A stretch of DNA of 64,000 nt, taken from Hyphomonas jannaschiana VP2. GTDB taxonomy: Bacteria; Pseudomonadota; Alphaproteobacteria; Caulobacterales; Hyphomonadaceae. Below the pieces are notes generated by a model. The model saw only the letters and a program-made list of their open reading frames with translations. It was not told the DNA's origin and searched no databases. The DNA is taken from the NCBI RefSeq assembly GCF_000685215.1, contig NZ_ARYJ01000005.1, positions 305,355 through 369,354 on the forward strand, written 5' to 3'. The translations under genes and the position numbers were made by a program. This document shows, in pieces, positions 9,909-18,268 of the stretch. Position 1 is the stretch's first letter. Every line of letters begins with the position of its first letter.

Positions 9909-10613
9909 ATGCGAAAAACGTCGATTTTATCCGGGTTCGCCCTTGCGGTGGCAGCGTGCACGAGCACATCTCCCACGCCCCTTCCTGTTCCGGAAGCGGC
10001 GTCTGTAAAGCTGCCGGAGAACGCAGAAGCCGCGGCCATGACCGAGAGGTTTGCCAGCCTGATGGAGCGGAAGCTTCCCATGCTGGATCGGCTCGCCGTG
10101 ATCACGGCACGGGACCAATATGTGCGGAAAGTCCTCATCCCGATGTTTTCGGACGAGGCGCTGGATTCGGAGGTGCGGACTGCTTTTCAGTCTGGTGCCG
10201 GTGGATACATCTATCAGGTGGACACCCTCAATACGGCCGAACTCAAGCTCATCCTGCAGGAATATTCCTGGGCGGACATCATCGAAGGCGAGCCGCAATT
10301 GTTCACACAGGTCTTCCATGTCGTACAGCATTCGCCGGATGAAGCCTTCCGCGCCGAAGTGCTTGCGGAAATCGGTCCCTATGCAGAGCGCGGGGAGATA
10401 GACGGGCAGGAATATGCCCTGATGTACGACCGTGTCGAACTCGCCGCCGGGCGGCAACAGCTTTACGGGTCGCAATTGGAGTGCCTGAACGGGCAGTTTG
10501 ATGTCCATGACCTGAAGGATCCGGAAGGTGTCGATGCGCGCCGCGCCAGTATGGGCATGCAGCCCTTGCAGGACTATCTGGAGCAGGGGCGCGCTTTGTA
10601 TGGCCCCTGCTGA
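9909..10613 (+). CDS. DUF6624-like lipoprotein of unknown function
   Basis: The 234-residue protein has a lipoprotein signal with lipobox VAAC (Cys17), so it is probably membrane-anchored in the periplasm. The mature part is mostly helical (RLAVITARDQYVRK, QVDTLNTAELKLIL, HVVQHSPDEAF) and ends in Cys. The pattern of a conserved DQ and a HSPD-like segment resembles DUF6624, a family with no known function. The ATG at 9909 is preferred because it opens the signal peptide. The gene lies between two copies of the dapD 3' end and may have been inserted or duplicated there. Confidence 0.75.
   Translation: MRKTSILSGFALAVAACTSTSPTPLPVPEAASVKLPENAEAAAMTERFASLMERKLPMLDRLAVITARDQYVRKVLIPMFSDEALDSEVRTAFQSGAGGYIYQVDTLNTAELKLILQEYSWADIIEGEPQLFTQVFHVVQHSPDEAFRAEVLAEIGPYAERGEIDGQEYALMYDRVELAAGRQQLYGSQLECLNGQFDVHDLKDPEGVDARRASMGMQPLQDYLEQGRALYGPC
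10582..10611 (+). terminator. Stem-loop across the stop codon of the DUF6624 gene
   Basis: AGCAGGGGC (10582-10590) and GCCCCTGCT (10603-10611) are perfect 9-bp inverted arms with a 12-base loop. They include the end of the coding region and the first base of the stop codon. No clear T tract follows, so termination is only possible. Confidence 0.4.
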
Positions 10614-10630
10614 ATGGGGTTTCGGCACGT

Positions 10631-10648
10631 AACGAGCTGCTGCGGGAC
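10631..10648 (+). repeat. Direct repeat copy 2 of the dapD 3' end
   Basis: This is an exact 18-base copy of 9827-9844, here in non-coding DNA between the convergent DUF6624 and S41 peptidase genes. It looks like a leftover dapD end. Confidence 0.9.
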
Positions 10649-10668
10649 CAGGTGTTTTGCGCCCCTGC

Positions 10669-12063
10669 TCAGCAGGTGCCGTCTTCAATACAGGCGACCA
10701 GCTGTTTCAGTGAGGTGAGGTGGCTGCCGACGAGATCGTGCGTGCCGAACAGCGGCAGGTCGATGTCCGGTGAAATGCCCTTGCCCTCGAACACGTTGCC
10801 GTCTGCATCGGCGAAGATCTCGTTCGAGAGTTCAAGGTACCAGCCATTTGGCAGGGGTTTTGCCAGCGGTGTCGAGAAGGCGCCCCGGCTCGTCTGTCCG
10901 GCCGTCCTGATCTGGGGAAGCTGCCGCAGCATCATGGCCGTGATCTCACCCCCGGAAACGGTGACGTCGCTGATGATGACATAGACGGGCTTTGTATAGC
11001 GCGGCCCATCCTGATACGGATTGATTGTATAGACGGCCTGCGGCGCGCCATCCCATTCGGTTCTGACAGTGTAAGCCGTGAAGGGTGAATCGGTGAACCG
11101 GCTGGCAATGGCACGGGTGATGGCGTCATAGCCGCCGCGATTGTTCGACAGGTCGAGGATCAGCGCATCCGTGCCGTCAAATCCGGCAAGCGCCTCATCG
11201 AACAGGGCGTGCAGGGCCGCGACCTCCGCTTCCGCCCATTCCGGCGTGCCGGGCTCGTGCCCGGTCGTGAAACCGCCCATGGTGAAGATCTGGATGTACC
11301 CGATATGGTCATTGATCGTGCCACGGATGAATCGCTCATTGCCTGTATGGACCGCGCCCTCATCCAGATAGGGCATGAGATTATCGAGAAGTCCGATCAG
11401 CCAGGGGCCTTCGCCAATCTCGTCGCGTGCGCGGGGCAGGGTCGTGCCGAGACCAGACTGGATCCGTCTGGTCTCCCCCTCAAGGCTGGCAACCAGCTTG
11501 GTGTGGGAGTCCTGAAGCGGTTCCAGAAGACTTGCCAGCAGGTCGAGCAGGTCTGCCTCGCTCATCTCCGGCGACAGGCTGGTGCGTGCGGTTGCGACGT
11601 TCTTCTCCCAATCGACGCCGCGCTGGTCGAAGAAGGCATAGTGGCGGCGGAAGACGGATGTGAAGACATCGAAGACGGCTTCGGGGCCGGTGTCGGTCTC
11701 TTCACGGCAAGTCTCCGGCAGGGCGCTGATCCGGGTAAAGACGGCATGTCCGTCCGCGGGCAGGTATTCAAACCGGGCCGTGCCATCTGCCTGCGGGGTG
11801 AAGTAGCGGTATTCTATCTGCCCCATCATGGTCGGCCCGTCCTGGCGTGTCGGATAGCAGGCGGCGGGCGTTTCCTGCCAGCGGATGATGTCATCGGGCG
11901 TGATCTGGAGCAGCCAGCCGGATTCTTCAGACCGCCAGACGCCCTGCGCTTCGGCCAGCATGCCGTTTCCCGTGTCGAGCATCTGCCGGCTGGCGGGTTC
12001 GGGCGGCGCATATGTGCCTGCGCAACCAGCTAGACCCAGAAGAAGAATAAGCGTGCGAAACAT
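10669..12063 (-). CDS. S41 family (C-terminal processing / tricorn-like) peptidase, lipoprotein
   Basis: The 464-residue protein has the lipobox LAGC (Cys14), so it is a predicted lipoprotein. The C-terminal half carries S41 features: LDLSNNRGGYD near residues 302-312, then VIISDVTVSGGEITAMM, where the serine after DVTV is the predicted nucleophile. A charged stretch follows with the family pattern GKGISPDIDLP. No clear PDZ domain is seen, which fits the tricorn-core type subgroup. The natural substrate is unknown. The gene lies downstream of a tetR gene on the same strand, with only 25 bp between them, and a palindrome covers that gap. Confidence 0.85.
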   Translation of the reverse strand: MFRTLILLLGLAGCAGTYAPPEPASRQMLDTGNGMLAEAQGVWRSEESGWLLQITPDDIIRWQETPAACYPTRQDGPTMMGQIEYRYFTPQADGTARFEYLPADGHAVFTRISALPETCREETDTGPEAVFDVFTSVFRRHYAFFDQRGVDWEKNVATARTSLSPEMSEADLLDLLASLLEPLQDSHTKLVASLEGETRRIQSGLGTTLPRARDEIGEGPWLIGLLDNLMPYLDEGAVHTGNERFIRGTINDHIGYIQIFTMGGFTTGHEPGTPEWAEAEVAALHALFDEALAGFDGTDALILDLSNNRGGYDAITRAIASRFTDSPFTAYTVRTEWDGAPQAVYTINPYQDGPRYTKPVYVIISDVTVSGGEITAMMLRQLPQIRTAGQTSRGAFSTPLAKPLPNGWYLELSNEIFADADGNVFEGKGISPDIDLPLFGTHDLVGSHLTSLKQLVACIEDGTC

Positions 12064-12071
12064 GTCAGAAG

Positions 12072-12100
12072 CCTAAAAGTGACCGTGGTCACCTTTTAGG
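12072..12100 (-). promoter_or_regulatory. Palindrome between the tetR 3' end and the S41 peptidase start
   Basis: GTGACC-GT-GGTCAC sits at the centre and is flanked by CCTAAAA and TTTTAGG with one bulged base. It covers the tetR stop codon and ends about 9 bp before the peptidase start codon (on the minus strand). It could be a TetR-type operator or an RNA hairpin that controls read-through. Confidence 0.5.
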
Positions 12101-12715
12101 TTTGCCGCTGCCGGAAGGCAACAGGTTTCCTGTTGCGAGCTGTTCGATTGCGCGGAACCTGATTTCCAGATCTTTCAGGATGTTCTGACTCTGCCCGGTC
12201 ACCACGCATTGCCTCACCGTGCCGGTAAACAGGGTGAGCATCAGGTCGGCAATGGCGGCGCTTCCGGTCCCGGCGGGTAATTCGCCCCGGGCGATGGCGC
12301 GCCGGACCTGTGCCTCGAAAGCTTCGTGTGCGATGGCATCATTCTGCGTCTCGACCGCCTGGATGGCCGGCGTTGTCGGCGACAGCAGGGTCTTGGCCTG
12401 CCAGAGTTCCGGCGACGCCTCGCAGAGGCTGATGGTCCGCCGGCAGGTTTCCAGTGCGGCATCGGTCAATGTGCCGGCGGTATTCTCCCCCCCGGTGGTT
12501 TCGAACGCAGTCGCGATGAGCCGCCTGTACCATTCGGCCAGGATGTCCGCCTTGGACGGAAAGTGATTGAAGAAGGTTCCCTTGGCCACACCTGCGGCCC
12601 GGGTGATTTCGGCAACCGTTACGGTGTCGTATCCCTTCTCCTCGAACAGGGCGACCGCTGTCGCATAGAGGGCTTCGAAGACTTCGCGTTTCTTGGTGTC
12701 GCGTTTTCCGGCCAT
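12089..12715 (-). CDS. TetR/AcrR family transcriptional regulator
   Basis: The 208-residue protein has an N-terminal helix-turn-helix, TVAEITRAAGVAKGTFFNHF near residues 34-53, typical of TetR regulators. The C-terminal helical ligand-binding domain is not recognisable further. Its neighbours are an S41 peptidase downstream and an alcohol dehydrogenase upstream on the same strand. Perfect or near-perfect palindromes lie on both sides of this gene, at 12724-12745 and 12072-12100, and either may be its binding site. The ligand is unknown. Confidence 0.92.
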   Translation of the reverse strand: MAGKRDTKKREVFEALYATAVALFEEKGYDTVTVAEITRAAGVAKGTFFNHFPSKADILAEWYRRLIATAFETTGGENTAGTLTDAALETCRRTISLCEASPELWQAKTLLSPTTPAIQAVETQNDAIAHEAFEAQVRRAIARGELPAGTGSAAIADLMLTLFTGTVRQCVVTGQSQNILKDLEIRFRAIEQLATGNLLPSGSGKPKR

Positions 12716-12723
12716 GATCCAAT

Positions 12724-12745
12724 CCCTTCTGGCGCGCCAGAAGGG
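12724..12745 (-). promoter_or_regulatory. Perfect 22-bp palindrome upstream of tetR (operator or terminator of the dehydrogenase gene)
   Basis: CCCTTCTGGCG joined directly to CGCCAGAAGGG forms a perfect palindrome. It lies between the end of the alcohol dehydrogenase gene (12760) and the tetR start (12715). There is no T run after it, so an operator role is as likely as termination. Confidence 0.5.
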
Positions 12746-12759
12746 ACCGGTTCTACAGC

Positions 12760-13860
12760 CTAGTCAAACACCACAACCTGCCGGGCCACAGTGCCCTTGT
12801 TGTCCTTCAGGTTCTGCAGGGCGCCCGTGATGCCGTCGAGGCCGATGCGGTCTGAGATCATGTCGTCGAGGTGGAGCTTGCCCTGCCGGTAGAGTTCCAC
12901 CAGGCGCGGGAAGTCGATCCGGAACTGGTTAGAGCCCATGATCGCGCCCTGCAGGCGTTTCTCGGTGACCAGCATTTCGATGCCCGGAATCTCGATGTTC
13001 ACGCCGGGCGTAATCATGCCGATCAGCGTGGCGACGCCGCGCGGGCGCATCATGTGATAGGCCTGTTCGGCGGTCTGCTTCAGGCCGACGCATTCGAACG
13101 CATAGTGCACGCCGCCCTTGGTCAGCTCTTTGACCGCTTCAACGGCATTGACCTTGGACGGATTGACGACGTCGGTCGCCCCGAACCGGACAGCCATCTG
13201 CAGCTTCTCGTCCGACAGGTCGACCGCGATGATCCGGCTGGCACCGGCAATCGCCGCGCCATTGATGGCCGACAGGCCGACGCCCCCACAGCCGACCACG
13301 GCCACGGTCGATCCGGGCTCCACCTTGGCGGCATGGAACACCGAGCCGACGCCGGTGATCACGCCGCAGCCGATCAGGCAGGCGCGGTCGAGAGGCATGT
13401 CCTTGTCGATGGCGCAGAGGGCGTTCTCATGCACCAGGATCTGTTCGGCAAAGGAGGAGAGATTCAGGAACTGCCCGACCTTTTCGCCCTTGATGGAGAG
13501 ACGCGGCGCCTCGCTCATCTGGCGCTGGAACTGTTCGCGGTTGATCGTGTGGCAGACCGACATGTGGCCGGAGAGGCAGTATTCACACGTGCCGCAGAAA
13601 GGGGAGAGGATGGAGATCACATGGTCGCCCGGCTTCACGGCCGAGACCATGGAGCCGACTGCTTCCACGACGCCGGCGCTTTCATGGCCGAGGATGACCG
13701 GCGTCTCGACCGGGAAATTGGCATCCCAGAAATGCACGTCGGAATGGCAGACCCCGACGGCTTTCAGCCGGACGAGGACTTCCCGCGGACCGGGCTTGTC
13801 GATCGTGACCTCTTCAATCGACAGCGGCTTGTTCGGCTCCCGCATCACAGCAGCTTTCAT
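12760..13860 (-). CDS. Zinc-dependent alcohol dehydrogenase (MDR superfamily)
   Basis: The 366-residue enzyme probably oxidises an alcohol to an aldehyde with NAD. Catalytic zinc ligands are Cys38 (GVCHSD), His59-Glu60 (LGHE) and the Cys in LIGCGVITG. The structural zinc cluster Cys89, Cys92, Cys95 and Cys103 is complete. The nucleotide-binding loop is VVGCGGVGLSAI. The overall pattern is closest to class III-like dehydrogenases. The start codon follows a strong AGGAGG ribosome site. It is single or leads a short transcript with tetR. Confidence 0.93.
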   Translation of the reverse strand: MKAAVMREPNKPLSIEEVTIDKPGPREVLVRLKAVGVCHSDVHFWDANFPVETPVILGHESAGVVEAVGSMVSAVKPGDHVISILSPFCGTCEYCLSGHMSVCHTINREQFQRQMSEAPRLSIKGEKVGQFLNLSSFAEQILVHENALCAIDKDMPLDRACLIGCGVITGVGSVFHAAKVEPGSTVAVVGCGGVGLSAINGAAIAGASRIIAVDLSDEKLQMAVRFGATDVVNPSKVNAVEAVKELTKGGVHYAFECVGLKQTAEQAYHMMRPRGVATLIGMITPGVNIEIPGIEMLVTEKRLQGAIMGSNQFRIDFPRLVELYRQGKLHLDDMISDRIGLDGITGALQNLKDNKGTVARQVVVFD

Positions 13861-13944
13861 GGCGTTTCCTCCTGATCTTTATGTTTTGCCCGAGGATGAC
13901 CCTGAAAACCGGTCTTGGCGAGACCTGCCGCTAGGGGAGGTTGA

Positions 13945-14718
13945 TCAGGAAAGGGAAGACCGGGTCAGGGCATGCCAGGGCGCGGTGAGCGTCCTGCGGC
14001 CCGCTTCCGGCAAAAGATCCGGCGCACCAAGCGCCATGGCCGCTTCGAGCAGGCAGAGCGAGGCCGTGTACCAGGGTTCGGCCAGGTGCATGTCGGGATC
14101 GTCTTCGTCCGGTCCATCCGTCGTGTACCAGGCCATGTCGCCAAATAGCCGGATGGCATTGTCGCAGACACTGTTGAAGATCGCTGCCAGCCCCCGGCCG
14201 ATCGGGGAGACGGGCGTGCCGCCGGCCCCGATGATGCCTTCCCAGTCCTCGAACACGCGCTTGTCGTCCGGCAGGTCTTTCCAGTTCAGCCATGCGCGGG
14301 AATAGAGCTGTCCGGCTTCCGGGGCGCGATGCTCAGACAGGGTCTGGGCGTCTTCACGGCTCAGCCGGGCAGCGCGATCGAGGATCCAGACGACGGCCTC
14401 GCCATGAGGCCCGAAACATTCGGCTGGCGGCACCTGTCTCAGGATGCGGACGGCAACGGCCCGTGTGTAGTCGCCAGTATGGTTCTGCGGAGAGATGGCA
14501 TCCACCACCTCGGCTTCCCAGAAGGTTCCCGGCCAGCTCGTGATCAGCACGCCGGCCAGCGAATGCTCCACCACGATCCAGGGTGCATCGCGGGTTTCGT
14601 TGCGGATCACATCCCCCTTCACGGCCCCGGCGAAACGCAGGTCCCGGCGTTCATCAGCCACATAGATGAAGCCGGTCTGCCTTTTCCGCCCAAGGCCGCG
14701 GAGCGGGTTTGAGACCAT
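13945..14718 (-). CDS. Conserved-looking hypothetical protein after alkaline phosphatase
   Basis: The 257-residue protein has no signal peptide or membrane segment and is likely cytoplasmic. I do not recognise the family. It is rich in Trp and acidic residues (for example WIVVEHSLAGVLITSWPGTF and DMAWYTTDGPDEDDPDMHL). The ATG at 14716-14718 is chosen because it lies 7 bp after the phosphatase stop, giving a tight two-gene operon, and the open frame upstream of it overlaps the phosphatase gene. Its job cannot be inferred beyond this link. Confidence 0.75.
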   Translation of the reverse strand: MVSNPLRGLGRKRQTGFIYVADERRDLRFAGAVKGDVIRNETRDAPWIVVEHSLAGVLITSWPGTFWEAEVVDAISPQNHTGDYTRAVAVRILRQVPPAECFGPHGEAVVWILDRAARLSREDAQTLSEHRAPEAGQLYSRAWLNWKDLPDDKRVFEDWEGIIGAGGTPVSPIGRGLAAIFNSVCDNAIRLFGDMAWYTTDGPDEDDPDMHLAEPWYTASLCLLEAAMALGAPDLLPEAGRRTLTAPWHALTRSSLS

Positions 14719-14725
14719 GGAAGGC

Positions 14726-16318
14726 CTATTCGGGCTCCGGCCCGGCAACCAGCCCGCTGGCCCGGCCCATGACCTGGAAGATCTCGTTCTGCTCCATGAC
14801 GCCGGAGATGAGTTCCGATCCGGGGCCCGAGGCGAAGATGGCCACATCGTCGCCGCCATGGGTCTCAGACCACATCGGGTAAAGCGATTGCTGGAGGAAG
14901 TCCTTGTCGGTCGTGTCGACGCCGGTCAGGTCCTTGCGGATGCAGTCGAAGCCGTCTTCGGTCGGCGTGCAGGCGCCGGGGCCGTTCATATAACCGAGCG
15001 TCGTATAGGGCTTGCCGTCGAGGGCCTTGGACGGCTTGCCGTCGATCGACATGGAAGACAGGCCGAGGATCGGGTTGCCGCGCCGGGCATAGCCCGAAAT
15101 GGTCAGCGTGTGGGAATGGTCTGCGGTGACGATGATCAGCGTATCGTCCGAATTGGTCATCTCCAGCGCAGCCTTGATCGCCTGGTCGAACTGGTCGGCC
15201 TCTTCCAGCGCGCGGGCGGCATTGCCGGCATGATGGGCGTGGTCGATGCGGCCGCCTTCGACGAGCAGCACAAAGCCATCCGGATCCTGCGACAGGCGGG
15301 TGATCGCCGCGCGGGTCATTTCCACAATGGAGGGTTCGCCGGCCGGGTCTTCGGCGCGGTCGAGCTCATAGTCCATGTGGGAAGGCTCGAAGAGCGCGAG
15401 CACCTTGTCTTCGCTGGTAAAGTCCTGCGCGTCGAAGCCTTCGCGGTCGATGATGTATGTGTGGTCCGGGCGCGCGGTCCAGTCTGCGATCAGGTCGCGC
15501 TGGTCTTTCCGGTCGCTGGTCTTGCCCGGATATTCCGGGTCTTCCGCACCGCCTTTCAGGAAGGCAGAGCGGCCGCCGCCCATGGCGACTTCAAACCCGT
15601 CCCCGGCAGGCCAGTCGATGAACTGGGTGGCGATGTCCGGGCAGGAGTCTGCTCCCGGACCGCCGGAACCGACATAGGCTTCCCAGTCGCGGTTCGGTGT
15701 CTTCGAATAGGTGGCGCCGGGGGTGGCGTGGGTCAGGCGGGCCGTGGTGATGACGCCTGTTGCAAGCCCGGCCGCTTCCGCGATCTCGAAAATCGTGTCG
15801 GTCGTGTTGCCCTCGACGCTGGCGCAATTGTCGTAGGACGCATCGCCCGTGATGCCGAGCGTCCGGGAATTCGTTTTCACGCCGCTCATCATGGCCGTGG
15901 CGGTGGAGGCGGAGTCCGCGATCTGGGCGTCATGGCTATAGGTTTTGGACAGGGCGGAATAGGGCAGCTGGTCCATGGTCAGCTTGTAGGACTCACCGTC
16001 CACACCGCGTTTCTGCCCGGCATAGATACGGGTTGCCGTGACCGTTGGAATGCTCATGCCGTCGCCGACAAAGAGGATGACATTCTTGGCCGGGCGCAGG
16101 CCGCGCGCCGCGATCCTGGCATCGATCGCTGCCTGCGCGTTGAGATAATAGTCGTTATCCGCCTGACGGGGCACGGCAGGCTCACGGTCCAGCGTGGCAA
16201 TCGGGGAGGCAACCGGTTCTGCCACGGCCGCGTCGGCGGGTTCGGTCGCTGCCGGTGTTGCCGCACACCCCGCAAGGACGAGAGCGATCAGGGGCAGGGC
16301 GGTGAGAGTCTTGCGCAT
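14726..16318 (-). CDS. Alkaline phosphatase (PhoA family), lipoprotein
   Basis: The 530-residue enzyme hydrolyses phosphomonoesters in the periplasm. Residues 1-18 are a lipoprotein signal (LAGC, Cys18). The first metal motif is ILFVGDGMS near residues 81-89. The catalytic motif is ADSASTATAMMSGVKT, with Ser136 as the predicted phosphorylated residue. Later metal motifs are EGGRIDHAHHAGN and TADHSHTL, and all are intact. It is a little longer than E. coli PhoA because of a linker after the lipid site. It is followed 7 bp later by an unknown gene. No convincing Pho box was found in its 62-bp leader. Confidence 0.95.
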   Translation of the reverse strand: MRKTLTALPLIALVLAGCAATPAATEPADAAVAEPVASPIATLDREPAVPRQADNDYYLNAQAAIDARIAARGLRPAKNVILFVGDGMSIPTVTATRIYAGQKRGVDGESYKLTMDQLPYSALSKTYSHDAQIADSASTATAMMSGVKTNSRTLGITGDASYDNCASVEGNTTDTIFEIAEAAGLATGVITTARLTHATPGATYSKTPNRDWEAYVGSGGPGADSCPDIATQFIDWPAGDGFEVAMGGGRSAFLKGGAEDPEYPGKTSDRKDQRDLIADWTARPDHTYIIDREGFDAQDFTSEDKVLALFEPSHMDYELDRAEDPAGEPSIVEMTRAAITRLSQDPDGFVLLVEGGRIDHAHHAGNAARALEEADQFDQAIKAALEMTNSDDTLIIVTADHSHTLTISGYARRGNPILGLSSMSIDGKPSKALDGKPYTTLGYMNGPGACTPTEDGFDCIRKDLTGVDTTDKDFLQQSLYPMWSETHGGDDVAIFASGPGSELISGVMEQNEIFQVMGRASGLVAGPEPE

Positions 16319-16380
16319 AGGGGCCTCCGGTAGATTCGACTTGTCTGCGTCGTAAGGTGTTTGTGTGACGGTTTTCCTCG

Positions 16381-17286
16381 TCAGTCGACTGCAACGCGCG
16401 GTTTCCGGCCGCGTTGGGCCAGCCAGACGGCAAACAGGATGACCACGCCGCCCATTGCCTGAAGGACGGTCAGGGATTCTCCAAACAGGCGCCAGGAAAC
16501 AGCGGCGGCCACTACGGGCTGGACCAGGACCAGAAGGCCCGCAACCGCTGCAGACGTCCGGCCGAGCCCGGTGACGATCAGGGCCTGTCCGGCGATCTGG
16601 GACACCAGCGCCAGGAAGATCGGCACCTGAAAGCCGGCCGCGGTTTTCGGCACAAAGGTTTCGCCCGTCGCCAGCACGATGCCGGCGGCAACGATCACTT
16701 CCACAAAGGTCAGCCAGAAAATGGCTTCGATGCCGCCAATCGTCCGGCGGGCAATGTTGGAGCAGAGCATGTAGCCGCTGACGAGAAAGGCGGCGGCCAC
16801 CGCGAACAGGTCACCATGAATATTGCCTTTGCCGCTTTCTCCGCCGCCGAGCGACAGGGCGGCTGCGCCAAGAATGGCGAGGGCGGCGGCAACGAACCAG
16901 AAGGCATGCGGGCGCTGTTTGAGGAAAAACCAGGCGCCGAACCCGACCAGCACATTGCCAAGGTTCACGATAAAGGTCGCATTGGACACGGTCGTCAGCG
17001 TCAGGGCGTGGTGCCAGAGGGCGATGTCGAGCGTGAAGAATGTCCCGGCCATCAGGATGAAACGGTTCGGCAGGCGGGGCGCGCGACGCTCGATCAGGAA
17101 GACCAGGGCCAGCAGCAGCGGCAGGGCGAAGACATAGCGCCAGAAGGCAATGGCCTGCGGGCCAAGCTCGTCCAGGCCGAAGCGAAGGCCGATCGGGGCG
17201 AAGCCGATGCCGACGCCGCCTGCCAGAACCATCAGCGGCCCCGTCCAGGAACGCGGCGTGGGCGGGGAGGCGGGTATGGCTGTCAT
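16381..17286 (-). CDS. EamA/DMT family transporter
   Basis: The 301-residue integral membrane protein has about ten hydrophobic segments in two EamA repeats, typical of drug/metabolite transporters that export small molecules across the inner membrane. Its start overlaps the gluQRS stop by 4 bp (ATGA), so the two are translationally coupled. The substrate is not predictable. Confidence 0.9.
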   Translation of the reverse strand: MTAIPASPPTPRSWTGPLMVLAGGVGIGFAPIGLRFGLDELGPQAIAFWRYVFALPLLLALVFLIERRAPRLPNRFILMAGTFFTLDIALWHHALTLTTVSNATFIVNLGNVLVGFGAWFFLKQRPHAFWFVAAALAILGAAALSLGGGESGKGNIHGDLFAVAAAFLVSGYMLCSNIARRTIGGIEAIFWLTFVEVIVAAGIVLATGETFVPKTAAGFQVPIFLALVSQIAGQALIVTGLGRTSAAVAGLLVLVQPVVAAAVSWRLFGESLTVLQAMGGVVILFAVWLAQRGRKPRVAVD

Positions 17287-18128
17287 GAGAGGCCTGTCAT
17301 CCGGCGAAGGTCGTCCGGCGTCTTGCCTTCATCACGCCAGGCGCGCAATCCCCTGTCGCCAGCCCGCTTGGACAGTTTCTTTCCATCAGGCCCCAGTATG
17401 AGCGGATGGAACCGGTAGACAGGCTGCGGCCAGTCCATCAGCGCCTGCAGCAGCGCATGAACGGAGGTCATCTCGCGTATGTCCTCACCGCGGATGACAT
17501 GCGTCACACCCTGAAGCGCATCGTCATGGCAGCAGGCGAGATGATAGGAGGCCGGGGTTTCCTTGCGCCCCAGCACCACGTCGCCGAAGGGGGCCGGGTC
17601 TGCCGCCACCCGGCGCGGCGTCCCGTCACTCTCGTCGATATAGCCAAGCTGCTCATAGCGGGGGCCCAGTGCATCGCGAGCGGCGGCCAGCGACAGGCGC
17701 CAGGCAAAGGCCTCGCCCCGGGCAAGGCGCTTTTCCTCCTCGCTCGCCGGCAGGGGGCGCCCCGTAAAGCCCCATTCGTCCGGCCTGGCACCCGCTGGCA
17801 TGGCGGCAGCGATCTCACGGCGTGTGCGAAAGCATCGGTAGACAAGCCCGCGCATCCGCAAGTCCGTTATAGTCGCCTCATAGTCATCGAAATGATCGGA
17901 CTGGCGCCTGACAGGTCCGTCCCAGTCCAGGCCCAGCCAGCGCAAGTCCTCAAGGATTGCCGCTTCATATTCCGGCCGGCAGCGCGTCTGGTCGATGTCC
18001 TCTATCCGCAACAGGACCCGGCCGTTCGCGGCCCGGGCAGCATCCCAGACATGGAATGCCGAACAGGCATGGCCAAGGTGCAGATAACCGGTGGGCGAGG
18101 GCGCAAACCGGGTGACGAATTCCGACAT
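17283..18128 (-). CDS. gluQ: Glutamyl-Q tRNA(Asp) synthetase
   Basis: The 281-residue protein is a truncated glutamyl-tRNA synthetase without an anticodon-binding domain. It charges glutamate onto the queuosine base of tRNA-Asp. The class I signature is HLGHA (residues 17-21) after FAPSPTGYL, and the second motif is KKLSKR near residue 256. The start at 18128 gives the standard MSEFVTRFAPSPTG N-terminus, and the open frame upstream adds residues with no family match. The zinc-ligand cysteines seen in the E. coli enzyme are mostly missing (only VYRCFRTRRE remains). It overlaps the DMT transporter gene by 4 bp. Confidence 0.93.
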   Translation of the reverse strand: MSEFVTRFAPSPTGYLHLGHACSAFHVWDAARAANGRVLLRIEDIDQTRCRPEYEAAILEDLRWLGLDWDGPVRRQSDHFDDYEATITDLRMRGLVYRCFRTRREIAAAMPAGARPDEWGFTGRPLPASEEEKRLARGEAFAWRLSLAAARDALGPRYEQLGYIDESDGTPRRVAADPAPFGDVVLGRKETPASYHLACCHDDALQGVTHVIRGEDIREMTSVHALLQALMDWPQPVYRFHPLILGPDGKKLSKRAGDRGLRAWRDEGKTPDDLRRMTGLS

Positions 18129-18268
18129 GCCGCCCGTTAGCCTCCCGCCAATCCCGCTGTGCCACCCCGCCATGCTGTCCGATGGGGCTTGCCTGCGTCA
18201 ACAGCGTTTCCCTGTTGCAAGCGCGGCTCAGGAACCGTATCGCCAAAGGGCTTGAGAGGTCCAATTTT

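Noticed and set aside
14666..16333. A 555-codon plus-strand frame opposite the alkaline phosphatase
   Set aside because: Phosphatase metal and nucleophile motifs are intact on the minus strand.
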